Assembly: GCA_036186865.1 (NCBI GenBank)
Contig: AP025056.1
Location: forward strand, 26,709,959-26,773,958
Length of the DNA stretch: 64,000 nucleotides
Origin: Eustoma russellianum
Lineage: Eukaryota > Streptophyta > Magnoliopsida > Gentianales > Gentianaceae
Direction: 5' to 3'
Position numbers and translations under genes: made by a program. This document shows positions 21,294 to 32,813 of this stretch, in pieces; within the stretch, counting starts at the first letter, position 1, and each line of letters starts with the position of its first letter. The notes under the pieces were generated by a model. It had not been told where the DNA came from and did not search any database. It saw nothing but the letters and a program-made list of their open reading frames with translations.

Positions 21294-24200
21294 TCCTACT
21301 CCTCTTATAAAAAGTTTCGTCCTCGAAACTTGCGTATTTTCTTACAGTCATTTTCCTACGAACACCTTGATAAGGTCGAACATACCCTATACACTCGCTA
21401 TCATCTATTAGTTGTCGTGTCAACCTCACCGCTAGGTGTTTATTTATCTCAAGGCCAACTTATGTTGCTAAAGATATATCGTTGAACTTATATAGTTGTG
21501 TTTTACAATTAAGATACTTATGACAACTCTCATTGCTCAAGTGTTTAGATCATATAACTACTCATTTATTTCCATTGTAACTTATTTTTTTAAACTGCGA
21601 ACAAGATCTTAGTTGGTTTAAGGTGAACCATAAATTTGCTATGTCACATATTAATATCATTAAATCTTCACTTGCAACTAGTTGTAGTCTCAATTTTCAT
21701 GTATAACATTAAATCTACATATCAATCGTAACTCATCATTGTGCTACTATTTAACTTAAGATGCTGCCAACTCAGTATTGCCTATAATACATCTTAAGCA
21801 ACATTGGGCATGCTAGTACACCACGTTCCTGCTGCATCACCCTGTTGTACCATGCTTCATTTGGAACATTTTTTTTTATATTTTGTTTCCAAATCAATTA
21901 CCAACAAAACGCAGTTCACCATAAGCCAACTAAATCCCTGAACAAATTAAAGCTTACAAATTCATGCTCCCTTAGAACATGATAATCTACTATGCATAGC
22001 TCAACCATTGAACTCCGTAATCGGTGCCTTCTTAAAATAGTACACTACAACATCTTAAATCAACATTTATCGCTCTTAGTCAACTCAATCAGCAAGACTA
22101 ATGTAGTCAATCTACTATGATAATTATAAAATTCAACACCTTAATTACAGTTATAAACTCCTTTTAGAACCATGTCCTAACTTTTTCGGAGATATCGTCA
22201 GCAGCGTAATATACGAAATGAGCATAGACATACGTTTCTTCTAATAAAGACGTGACTTACGTGGCTATACTTTGAAATATAACTTTAGTTGTTTTAAAAT
22301 AATATCATTCCTATATTTTTTTGAACAAGATTCTAAATAATATACTCATTTTCGTAAAGCGGTGTTTCAAATGACGATAATATAACTTGTTTGCAGAGTA
22401 TTTTGGTGAAATGACATTAGAACAGTTGGAAACGTGATAATGTAAGGTTTTATAAAATGATATGAATACGGTACTTTTCGTTTTTAAAAAGAAAATATAT
22501 ATTTTGAAAGCTGTTTTTTTTACAAAAGTTAAGTAAGTTTATTGCAAGCGGGTAAATAATCTTCGAAAACACTTTAATGGATAAATTGCTTGCGATATCG
22601 ATAGTCTTCAATTAGTTTTGACTTTAAAAAAAATAGATGTAACAAAAATAGAAATTTGAAATATCGGGTAGGAAATATATAAACACATCTTTTTTTTTGA
22701 AAGAGCATCAACATTTTAAAAGTTTTTTTTTATTAAGATCGTTAAAGTTTTTAAAATTTTATTATGTTGATAAACAAGTACGGAAATGAATTGTCTTGTA
22801 AAAGTTGGTAGGCTATATACAGAAAAATGAGAATCAATGAGGTATTTCCGAAGACAATTTTTTTTAAAAAAAAGAATACTTGTTAAAATTTAATTACACT
22901 TTGGTGTACATGTTTATATAAAATATTTATATGTTTGAAAAATATATCAGTCCAATATTTCGTATAATCCTATAGGTCATCCTCTTTTCTCGGATAAGGT
23001 CTCCTATGTACAATTTCTTATAAGTCTAACGTTTGCCTACTCATGATAAAATCTTTAAATTCAGCTGGTCCAATCCTAGCATGGCACACTAATTATCGAT
23101 CGACTTAAGGGGTTTCTAATTCACCATGCTTCCGCGCGCCACACTAATCCACTGTACCTCATTACTTGGTTATTTAAACCACTAGTTTTATTTTACTTCA
23201 CATGAAAAGCAGTCACTACTTGTTCATGTCTGCTCTATTTTAATTCAAGCCTAATAATTTCAAGTCACATGACGTTTCTATAACTCAATACTTATAAGGA
23301 TTCATTATTCTTATGTACTGGTTAGAGCCGATTCACGCCTTTTGTTATCGATCAATATCTCTAATGGGACTAATACCGTCGTCCTACTTAATAATTCTAA
23401 ATTTCAACATCTTAACCCTACACTATAAATTCCTTCGTATGATTCTCTTACTAGCACTACTGATTATAATGCTGATGAATTGTTACTTAGTTTCTATCAT
23501 TTTTATATAAATAATCTCTTAGTACCTATCATACTATAATAATTCATTTCTTGAGTAGCTATTATCCCAACTTAGACCTAAGTCTGCTCTGATGCTACCG
23601 TCCAAGTAGGGATATGGGCCCGTTTTACTTTACCAGAATGGTATCGAGTCCCATGTTGTTGTTGCAGTGAAGCAGCCCGAATTACTATCTGACCCATTAA
23701 TACGTCACTAGCGTTTGTAGTATGGTGTTATGGTTAACATTTTAATTAATTCAAATTAATTATATATAGTATTCAACTAGGGTTACTAAGATCATGACTT
23801 GAAGAGTTATGATCAAACTTGAATAAGGTAGAATTGTATGGGATACCCTAGGTATATGTATTTCCACACCGATCAACTTCTCAAGTTTAAGATCGTAACT
23901 TATATTTTTTTTTGGATCGTTCTAAGTATCATTATTTCTTAAGTCCAAGATCATGCCTTATTTCTAAAATCATGCTTATTGTATAATCAACGCTTATGAC
24001 TACCTTCATTACCTTTATCCAAGGTCAACTCTTAATCGGAACCGTTAGTATTGTTCAAGGTTGTGACTTATGTTCAGGATCATCGCTTATAACTGAAAGC
24101 AGTACCTATGTTTATGATCTTTGCTTATTTTCAATCACCACTTATGTCTAAGATTGTGACTTAGGGGCAAATCCATAACTTCATTTTTTTTTAATATCAT

Positions 24201-24906
24201 GGCTTAAATCTACATTCTCGCCATGGATCTAGAACCATTCTTTGAAGGTCGTACTCTCGGTGTGTAATACCTCTTAGACTCATTCTGAAATTAGATCCAA
24301 ATGAATGGCAGTGTTAGTTGCGCTTAGCCACCATTCTTCTGCATCTCCTTGTAGAAGAATCTCGGTCCTAGTACGGTGGCGATGGAGTCGGTGCCTGCTA
24401 GTTCAGCAGCTGGTGCTACTGTGTTAAGGTGTTGGTTATGATGACCATGGCATCCTTAAGTGCTTAAGGATGATCCTCAGATGCTGGTGGTTCTCTCCCC
24501 TATTTCCTTTATTACCGGCTTGTTCAGGTCTTTCCGGCATTTTTCTTGAATTTAGAACTGTTGAAAATATATTTATTCAAATACAGACTAAGGTAGGGGG
24601 TATTTTGGGAATCTCTAACACTTAGGGGGTTGCATGCATATGTTCAGGGATATTTTGGGAAATTCTATCGTTTACGGAATTCCTGTAAAAAAGTTAGGGG
24701 CGTAATAGTAATTATATAAGGAAATGATCGCTCACCCTCGTACCCTTTAACCCGATCATAACTTAAGTCTAAGATCATCACTTAATCCTATTTTGTTTCT
24801 TAAGGGTAAAATCGTCAATTTAAGAAAAGATTGTAGCTTAAATCTAAGTGATCTAGTTAATCCTGTGTTTCCGAGGCGGATCGGGAGCCTCGGCTCTGAT
24901 ACCACC
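21294..24906 (-). other. Internal region of the LARD-like element, no coding capacity
   Basis: The longest frames are under 70 codons and none shows a retroelement motif. The left edge on the minus strand is purine-rich (AAGAGGAGTAGGA), a plausible polypurine tract. The middle is AT-rich. Variants of an AAGATCATGACTTA word recur at 23790-24180 and 24760-24860. A more GC-balanced segment at 24280-24520 could be a faint gag remnant, which I cannot confirm. Confidence 0.75.
24893..24904 (-). other. Primer-binding site of the LARD-like element
   Basis: The minus strand reads TGGTATCAGAGC, a perfect complement to initiator methionine tRNA, two bases from the LTR end. Confidence 0.92.
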
Positions 24907-27282
24907 TGTAGCGCCCCGCTCCCGAACCCTAGCATCGGGAACAGTGCACCCGCCGTAGCCTACTAAGAGGACTACAAAGCGTCGTTCAAACTTCTTTGCA
25001 CGTCAGAATTGACGTAGAAATTTTTCGCGGAAACGATAATTAAAGAAATAAACATCTTGATTAAATTAAATCCATCAAAATAAAATCGAGTACAAGGGTT
25101 GGCGATACTCGTTAAGTCAAATATGAAATACTAAAATCAGATAATAAACTTAGGTGGAGGTCTATCTGACTATCCCAAGAAACAAGCTTCCAGTCAACAA
25201 GATCCCTTCTCGAGTCCAGCTCACTCGTCTCAGCTCGCGTAATCTGTCCTACCCTCGATAATCATATATACTCGTAGTCCTGCTCACCTGTGGAGGGGTG
25301 GTGGGGGGTGAGTGATGGGAGTCACTCGTAGGTTACCCGTCTCTCCCGAAAAGGGACTGTCACATACTGAGTCGGGTAAACAATTAAGCACGTAAAGCAA
25401 GCAGCAGATAAATAAAGCAATTAAACATAAACATATAAATAATAAAGCAATTAAAGCATAAATAAGGAAATAACATATACCCAACCCGATCCGTATCCCA
25501 AAACGTAACGCTGAAACAACTTAATAACAAGACAAATAATCACAACAACAATAAATGCCATGCGCAAGTTCATGATGCATGCACTTCTATCTCCGTGTCA
25601 CACGCAGTCATTTAACATCACACGCTATGCTCATTCTTTTCCATGTTATGCTATGCATGTTCCGGGTCCTATCGGATGAAGGTAACCATTATTACCAACA
25701 CCCATCACACGCCTCGTCAGGCCACACGGCTCATAGGCCAAATGCAATGCTCGTGCCATGAATGCGTCACGCTTGCACACTTCCGTTTGTCCTATGTTGC
25801 ATGCTCCGTTCTATGTTGCGTATTACCTATATTACGTAGTTACCCTATGTTGCGTGGGGTTCATCACTGCATTTTATCTTCTACCGTTATTTTATCTTTC
25901 TAGACTTTATTTTAGGTTTCTACACTTTATTTTATCTTTCCTATGCTTTCAAGCACTTTATTCTTTTATTTATATATTTTTATCTTGCCTTACTATTTTT
26001 ATTTCTTCTATTTTTAATTTATTTAACGGTTTCCAAATTTCTTGCTTTTAAAACATTACTAATATTGAATTAAATAAATTTATAGTTATCTAATATATTT
26101 ATATATACGCATATATTGTATACATATTACTATTATTTATCTATTTATTTATTTTTTTTCTTGCTTTAATTTTATTTTCTTCTCTCTCTTTTTCTTTTAT
26201 TTTAATTTATTCAGTGGGTTTCTAAGTGATATTAATATTATAATAATTAACTTTACTTATTTACATTTTTTTTCTTCTTCCGAGGCTGCCTTATGTATAT
26301 ATCATGTATTATTTTTTTATTATTTATTTTATTTCAGGTTGTTTCATTTGATGAAATTTGAATTTCCTATTTATTAAATAATAAAAGTTTCATTTCAATC
26401 TTTTTTTTTTATTCAGCCCCTTACACTTCCCTGGCCCTTTTTTTTTATCTCGGCCCCCTGAGAAACCTGCTGGCCTGCGGGTCCAATGGCCTGCAGCGCC
26501 AGCCATGCTTTTCTTTTTCTTTTTTTTTCCATTTTATTTTAAAAATCAATAACTTCTCCACTTAAACTCCGATTTACTCCAAACCAATTCCATTAGACTC
26601 TATTTAACGCCTTCTTTGTAACACAATGGACAATGTCAGCGTGTGTACTGCAGACGCCGCTCAGGGGCACGCATGGGCCACCGCGCGTGTGCTACACGCG
26701 CCACCTCTATGCGCGTTTTTCGACAACCCGAACCCATTCAAACCTATTTCCGTGCTATGTGATCTATATCTAAGGCCATTCACCCAATTTCTATACCAAA
26801 ACATAAAGAATTCAGAATAACATATAAAGATAAACATATAGTGATTATCAAATATTTCCCAAAATAGAATGCGAGGGAGTCCAAAGCAATCCGACAGAGG
26901 GGAGGATAACCTACCTTTGACGCAGAGAATTTACTGATTACGGAGGTTGGGTTCGACGCAGTGTGCCTACTTTTCTTCTCTTCCCCTACCTGTCTCTCTG
27001 TGGCGACTTCTCCCCCCTCTCACCTTTTTTTTTCGTTGCTAATGAAACTGCCGGGTGGGGAAATATTTGGGGATTGGGTTTTTCTCCTTTAATTTAGGTA
27101 GGGGGCCGAAAAATTAGGGGGGTTAGTTTAGGATAATTAATGAATTTTTTTTTTGGAATCCTAATTAATTAATACAACCATTCCCCCTCCCTTATCCCCT
27201 CCTTCTCCGCATGCACATTCAGCACACACTCACGTAATTAATTTTCTTTCTCTTTTTTTTTCTTTTTTTTTTGGGTCTAACA
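24907..27282 (-). repeat. 5' LTR of the LARD-like element
   Basis: TGTAGCGCCCCGCTCCCG to GGGTCTAACA. Examples of its differences from the partner: CGCCGTAGCC against CGTCATAGCC near the start, AATAAACATC against AATAAATATC, and small changes in T-run length. Confidence 0.93.
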
Positions 27283-28433
27283 ATGAACCCGGTATCGAGT
27301 ATCCTGTCCTCTGCAAATGATTAAGGTAAGTATGAGCGATAAAAATAATCGTCCAGCAAGTAGTCCTACTAGATACGTCATGTGGATCATGCATGAGGAG
27401 ACGGGGTAATAAAAATAACAATAAGGCATAATAATGAACATAATATGGCACGTCTCCGTTTAAGCAAGTAAAGTAACGCAACATAGATGTAAACAAGCAA
27501 CATGTAACATATATGAACTTAACAGCATAACATAATGAACATTATTCTTCTACCTAAGTCCATGAAACGTCATATACATGTCCATCCTTAGTTTCTAAAC
27601 CATGTCATAAACTTATAACAACTACAATTTCATGCATAAATCCTATGTTGACCAACTTAATGACATCATAGGCCTAAGGATATTCTAAAAATAACTTAAG
27701 GGTACTTGACAATTTAAAACATGACTTTTCATAAATTTATAACATGGCTTTTCCATAAACATGCATAACATGGCAATTTCATAAACATGAAGATATAACA
27801 TTTTCATAAATGGCTATAGCTTTTTTATAAGAATAATAACGCACGATATACAGAATGATTTTCCGTGTAGTAACATGTACAACATAAAACATAAATACAT
27901 GCTCTAACGATGACACGTTATGACAGAGACCTCATGTCCTAGACCCAGTGTTACACTCGGTCATAACGAGAACATATGCCTCTGACACCTACCACTCCGG
28001 TCCCCATGTCAGGTTGGCGCACCATAACATAACATAATCATATATATAACATAACATGTGTCGTTGGAATCGATCGTCTTGTGTTTGTTATTCGATACGC
28101 GTATGAACTTTTAAAACATGAGATGCGATAGAAATAATTTCTCAAACTTTTATTTCATGCATAAGTCACTCTCGGCCAAAAGGGTAATTTGGTCAGTCTA
28201 CAATTTAATCATCAAACATCCATCACTTATCTACATCAAACATGTCATAACTTAAAGAAAATACCACTTTTATCTCTAAAGGGTACCCCTCAGCCAATAT
28301 CACGAAAACAGCCCCTTTTGGGTAATTGTCACCCACCACCACTTTCTTAAATTGTATATTTCATATGCAACTCATATTTCAACACTTAAGTATTTATAAC
28401 CCTTTTTTTCTAATTACTTTGACATGTCACCTA

Positions 28434-29285
28434 GAATACTCAACTTAGTCATAGTTTGCATTTTATTACATATTATAAGTATATGTACACATAGCATGCA
28501 AATAAGTCATTTATATCATAAAAAGGCCCTATGGCAGTGTGTGTGTGTGTGTGTGTGTCTATATCTACATATATATTTTTATACATTATACATACATGTA
28601 TTCATAACATGTAAATAAATCATTTATACCCTAAAAAGTACCCTTAGACCGTTTGTGTGTGTGTGTATATATATGTATACCCACATATATATTTTCATAC
28701 ATATCACAATTTATTCATCTTCATTTAAGGCCTTATGGATGATTTATACACACCCACACATAACCGCATAAATCTCATCTTTCTTCCATTTTTTTATTAT
28801 TTTAATATAAAAATTAACCATGTACATACTAGTTTCCATCAACATGATTATTTTCAAGATTATGAACATAATGAAAACACATAAAACATAAAGAAGGTGG
28901 AAATCACGAAAAGTGAACTTTTTGATCCATAAACATCATTAACATACACATCTTGAAGATGGATGATGAAGCTCAAATGAGGTGCCAAAAAGTGGCTCAT
29001 GGTCGTGTGCATATATGTATATATATGAAATGATGATCATCAAAAACAACACTTGTGACCAAATATGTGAGTCATGCTTATGATGCATACATAAACATGC
29101 TAAAACAAGATCATAAAACATATGAAAATCAAAACACCATAGAATATACATACTTGATGACCATTATGGAAAAATACGCGAACAAATTTACCTTCTCATA
29201 CACTTTCCTTAACATAACACATAGCTTCACTGTCTTTCTTTATTTTCTACATACATCACCTAAAAATATTCATTTCATTTCATTT
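28434..29285. other. Unassigned AT-rich segment before LINE 1
   Basis: It contains a (TG)n tract near 28540-28558 and TG/TA tracts near 28650-28680, and otherwise has no gene. The 64- and 70-codon frames are compositional. It may belong to the same older repeat as 42693-43779, with LINE 1 inserted between, but I could not prove the junction. Confidence 0.4.
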
Positions 29286-29293
29286 ATTCCAGA

Positions 29294-29527
29294 ATGGAAG
29301 CTGCATTTGATAATGACCCTACTTTTGAGAATAGAGCATCTTTCTCTTTGGCCCAAGCGCAGCTCTTACGAGCACAAAAAGAACAGGTCTCATTTTGGTT
29401 GCAAAAAGCTCGCTCTCGTTGGATGTCTGAAGGTGAGTCTAATACAGCATACTTTCATGCTTTGGTCAAGGAAGGATATCGCCTTCAGCAATCAGGCAAA
29501 TACGTGACTCCAGCGGCGTGGTACTAA
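29294..29527 (+). pseudogene. LINE 1 ORF2: linker before reverse transcriptase
   Basis: SFWLQKARSRWMSEGESNTA and YFHALVKEG match the conserved region between endonuclease and RT in plant LINEs (usual form: K-x-W-x-x-G-D-x-N-T-x-F-F-H). The frame breaks shortly after, and the next segment is in another phase. Confidence 0.85.
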
Positions 29528-29555
29528 AGGACATGAGGCTCTTGGAAGTGCTGCG

Positions 29556-29999
29556 GTGGATTTCTTTCAAAAGTTGTTCACAAATGAGTCAGTGGTTGAT
29601 GTGGATGCTTTTCTGCAGCCTATTCCATCTTTGGTCACCTCCGTTGATAATGACATGTTATTGACTATTTCTGATCTGGATGAGATTAAACGTGCGGTAT
29701 GGAGCTTAAGTCCGAATAGTGCGGCTGGACGGAATGTATTTAATGGACATTTCTTTCGCACATGTTGGGAAATTCTCAAACTAGATATTTTGTGTGCTGT
29801 TCAAGAGTTCTTGTTGGGTGTCCCAGTGCCTCAGGTTATGCTTCCCTTTCTTATTACTTTGATACCTAAAAAAGAACACCCATCTACTTATGCAAATTTC
29901 AGACCGATTTGTCTTTCAACTTTCATAAGCAAAGTTACAACTAGGGTGCGTGCTTCTCGTTTGCCTACACTTCTTCCAAAGTTAATCTCGGACGAATAG
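29556..29999 (+). pseudogene. LINE 1 ORF2: reverse transcriptase, N-terminal half
   Basis: IKRAVWSLSPNSAAGRNVF, LITLIPKKEHPSTYANFRP and ICLSTFISKVTTR are RT blocks 1-3 of non-LTR elements. The usual P-G-x-D-G reads AAGRNVFNGHFF here, which has lost the PDG core. The frame ends at a stop in the ISDEQxGFLKGH block (30.00 kb), whose remainder can be read on. Confidence 0.9.
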
Positions 30000-30091
30000 A
30001 TTGGTTTTTTGAAGGGGCATAACATAAGTGAACATGTCCTCATGGCGAATGAGATTGTGCATTTGATTGACAAAAAACTCGTGGAGTTAAT

Positions 30092-30520
30092 GTGATGATT
30101 AAACTCGATATGACTAAATCCTTTGATCGGGTAAATTGGTATTACCTTGAATCTTTACTTCGGAAATTCAGTTTTCATGATCGTTTTATTTGTCTCTTAA
30201 TTAATAACATGCGATATTCAAAGCTCTCAGTTGCGATTAATGGTGCAACCTTTGGTTTCTTTTCTCCTACACGAGGGGTGAAGCAAGGTGACCCTATTTC
30301 TCCATTACTGTTTATTCTTGGCTAGGAGGGTTTTAGTCATAGTCTCAAACATCTTTTCAATATTGGATCATTACATGGCTTCTCTACGGGTAGAGTGTTG
30401 GGTGTATCCCATTTAGCTTATGCGGATGACCTTCTTACATTCCTCAATGGATCTACAAATAATTTAAAGGTTTTCCAGTCATTCCTCCTTTCTTATCAGC
30501 AAACATCTGGTCATCTGGTC
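30092..30520 (+). pseudogene. LINE 1 ORF2: reverse transcriptase catalytic centre
   Basis: MIKLDMTKSFDRVNWYYLES carries the first catalytic aspartate and GVKQGDPISPLLFIL the dNTP-binding block. A TAG then interrupts at 30323-30325. LAYADDLLTFLNGS, with the paired catalytic aspartates, is readable from about 30415. Confidence 0.9.
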
Positions 30521-30522
30521 AA

Positions 30523-30840
30523 TTGGTGAATTACAATAAAAGTCAGTTTGTGACAAGCACTTATGTTTCTCATCAATCTTTGATGGATATTGGTAATGTA
30601 TTTGGTATGCTGCCCTCTTCTTTACCAATCAAATATCTCGGATCATATTTATATCGAGGGGTCAACCGTGCCTCTTATTGTTCTTCACTCCTACATCATT
30701 TTGACGCAAAGCTAGCTGGCTGGGCCCAGCACTTGCTTACCCGAGGGGGTCGACTGATTCTACTCAAGTATGTTCTCACAGCTACCGTTACATCTGATGG
30801 CAGCGGCACGTTTGCTCAAGAGTGTGATGCACTCTATTAG
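30523..30840 (+). pseudogene. LINE 1 ORF2: post-RT (thumb-like) segment
   Basis: LPIKYLGSYLYRGVNRASYC and GWAQHLLTRGGRLILLKYVL correspond to the P-x-x-Y-L-G-x-P and W-x-x-x-x-L-S-x-G-G-R motifs after the RT core of plant LINEs. Another frame change follows at about 30.84 kb. Confidence 0.85.
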
Positions 30841-30925
30841 TAGGAAAACGCTATAATTCATTTGGGGCAGTCGTTTTTATTGGGTCTCATGGTCCTCCTT
30901 ATGTGTTCCGAAAAGAGAGGGTGGT

Positions 30926-31798
30926 TTGGGCATTCGAAGCCTTCCTTTGATTCAACAGGCATACGACTGTAAACTATGGTGGAATTATCATACTAAAACC
31001 ACAATTTGGACTACATATATGCGCCTTCGATATGGGACAAGATCAGACTACATTCCTCGCATTTATAACTCGCCAGGTTGGAAACACATTTGCTCCATTC
31101 ATTCGGTATGCTTGCAATTTGCTACTGGTGAATACACTCCTATATGGCATTCTTCCCCTACAGGTTTTTTTTCTATTCGACAGGCACATGATGATATTCG
31201 TCTTACTCGCCCACAATTATATTCTTATAAATTTATATGGTGGAAATGGTACCAAAATCCGCATGCTTTCATGTGGCGCCTCTTTCATCGAGCTCTTCCA
31301 TTAGAAGATAACCTAAGCCGATTTACACATATTTGCCCAACTATATGTCCATTTTGTAAGTCGCATTCGGCTATTATAGACCACATCTTTCTTCAATGCT
31401 ATTTTGTAAAGGATGTCTGGATGAGATTTTCTTGGATTTTGGATGGTCCTCTATATTATGAGACGCACATTAGGACGCATTTGCTCAAATGGTGGTTGTC
31501 TTCTACATCTCGCACAATCGTGGGCCACTTTCGAGTAATTGGACCAATTATGCTTTGTTGGACTGTTTTGAAGGCATACACCAATGTTGTATATGGATCC
31601 GCGGAAATACTATCATCCAGTATATATAACAAGGTGCGTCAGTCATGTTATGATTGGTCGTCTTCTTTGTGGGAACGAAATTGGCTGCACACATTCTTCT
31701 CTTATTTCCAATGGGTTCTCTCCTCGACTTTGCATCAAACCGGTCTGTATACTAAAGTGGGAATTACCCCCCTCTGGGAAATTAAAACTAAATGTTGA
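30926..31798 (+). pseudogene. LINE 1 ORF2: zf-RVT region
   Basis: GIRSLPLIQQAYDCKLWWNY is the conserved G-L-G-I-R-x-L block. Later FMWRLFHRALPLEDNLSRF, CPFCKSHSAIIDHIFLQC and VWMRF form the zinc-binding reverse-transcriptase domain (C-x2-C...H...C). This 290-codon frame is the longest uninterrupted part of the element. Confidence 0.9.
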
Positions 31799-32170
31799 CG
31801 CCTCCGCTGGAGCCAAAATAGCTTCGGCTGGGGCTATTCTCTGGGACACTACTGGCCAAGTTGTCGTTGCCATTTCCTTTGTGCTGCCTTGCCTCCCTCC
31901 TCTTCGAGCAAAAATCCAGGCTTTATTATATAGCGTGATGTACTTTGTCCAAATCCATCGCAACATTTTAATTGAGTCAGACTGTTTGTATGCGACACAA
32001 ACACCAGATTCAGTACTCTCTTCGCTACTTGAATACTCTCGCTTGCAGCTATTTCTCCAGCTCACTAGAAGTTGCCTTCGTTATATACCTCAGAAGGTCA
32101 ACATGGTTGCCCATCATTTAGCGCAGCATGCCCGTATGTTTCATGTTACAACAATATACACATCAGCTGA
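31760..32170 (+). pseudogene. LINE 1 ORF2: RNase H domain
   Basis: In the frame 31584-32528, GKLKLNVDASAGAKIASAG holds the first aspartate and NILIESDCLYATQ another. The helix that normally reads A-E-x-x-A-L reads RAKIQALLYSVMY, so the catalytic glutamate appears to be lost. VNMVAHHLAQHAR matches the final histidine block. RNase H at this place is known in a subset of plant L1 elements (RVT_3 type). The domain overlaps the preceding frame, showing a frameshift near 31.77 kb. Confidence 0.85.
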
Positions 32171-32560
32171 CTTGCTTCTTCTATGGCACGTGGATTTCAT
32201 TAAACAGATTCCACCACACATGTCATGCATGAATAGTATTGGGAGGCACAACTTTGGCTTTGTTTATTTGGTTGTTGCCTGTATCAATCTGATACAGGCA
32301 ATATGGGTATGGTTTCTTCTATATCAATATATCTTTCATTGTGTTATAAGCTTTTGTAATTGTCACATCAAATCTCCCAATTGGGTTGGTGATTTGAAAA
32401 GTATGTTGCCCGCAGTCTTTTGGCTACGAGCAACTTGTGTATGCGTTGATGAGAAATATGTTTGGATAATTTTCAAGATCATGATTTTAAGTGGTGAATA
32501 CTTAAAAATGTCACACATGGTGTTATAAATAATTAAAAGTTCAAAAAGTAAAGAAAAATG

Positions 32561-32813
32561 ACATCGATTTCTCAGGTTGTTGCACTTCGATCGATCGATG
32601 TACTTCAATCTCTCACATCAATCGATCCATGTAAGGTAGAGAAAAACCAAGACCTTACTGTGAGACATCGATCTTTAAAACCGAGACACATCGATCGATC
32701 GATGTACATCAAACTCTCACTTCGATCGATCAATGTAGGTCAGAGGCAAACTCTAGAACTCACTGTGAGACATCGATCTCTGAAGCAGAGGCAATTCGAT
32801 CGGTCGATGTCTA
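32561..32813. repeat. ATCGATCGAT array in 5' LTR B
   Basis: CGATCGATCGATGTAC, CATCGATCGATCGATGTACA and TTCGATCGATCAATG words, separated by CTCTCAC and ACTGTGAGACATCGATC spacers. Confidence 0.85.

Larger units (their letters stand above)
18923..27282 (-). mobile_element. Non-coding LTR retrotransposon (LARD-like), young
   Basis: LTRs at 18923-21293 and 24907-27282 are nearly identical, differing by scattered single bases and homopolymer lengths. The outer flanks are ATGAA (18918-18922 and 27283-27287). A perfect methionine-tRNA primer site beside the right LTR sets the minus orientation. The 3.6-kb internal region has no gag or pol motif. Large non-coding elements mobilised by a partner's proteins (LARDs) fit this form. 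The LTR end words resemble plant Ty3/gypsy-derived elements, but no coding sequence exists to prove that. Confidence 0.9.
18619..28384 (-). repeat. Probable solo LTR interrupted by a non-coding LTR element
   Basis: Starts TGTAGCGCCCTGCC, closely resembling the start of the nested element (TGTAGCGCCCCGC), and ends TTTCAACA. CTTAA flanks both ends (18614-18618 and 28385-28389). The LTR itself is 18619-18922 plus 27288-28384, about 1.4 kb. No primer site adjoins 18619, which fits a solo LTR. The right end rests on the 5-bp duplication and on the TRIM homology resuming there, so it is less certain than the others. Confidence 0.52.
18462..28433 (-). repeat. Right (5') LTR of the TRIM-like element, split by nested insertions
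   Basis: TGTAAAGACTCC starts the LTR. Its first 157 bp align with 3903 onward (TGACATCACTATGGGCAAGC, CACTACC). The insertion at 18619-28384 interrupts it after GCACTTAA. Homology resumes after the duplicated CTTAA as GTATTTATA...TTTTTTTCTAAT, matching the end of the left LTR. The right limit is uncertain; GAATA at 28434-28438 matches GAATA at 3872-3876 and could be the target duplication. Confidence 0.42.

Noticed and set aside
28424..29507. Frames 28424-28618 and 29055-29507 as genes upstream of LINE 1
   Set aside because: The first spans a TG microsatellite. The second overlaps the LINE ORF2 remnant in another phase, with no recognisable domain.
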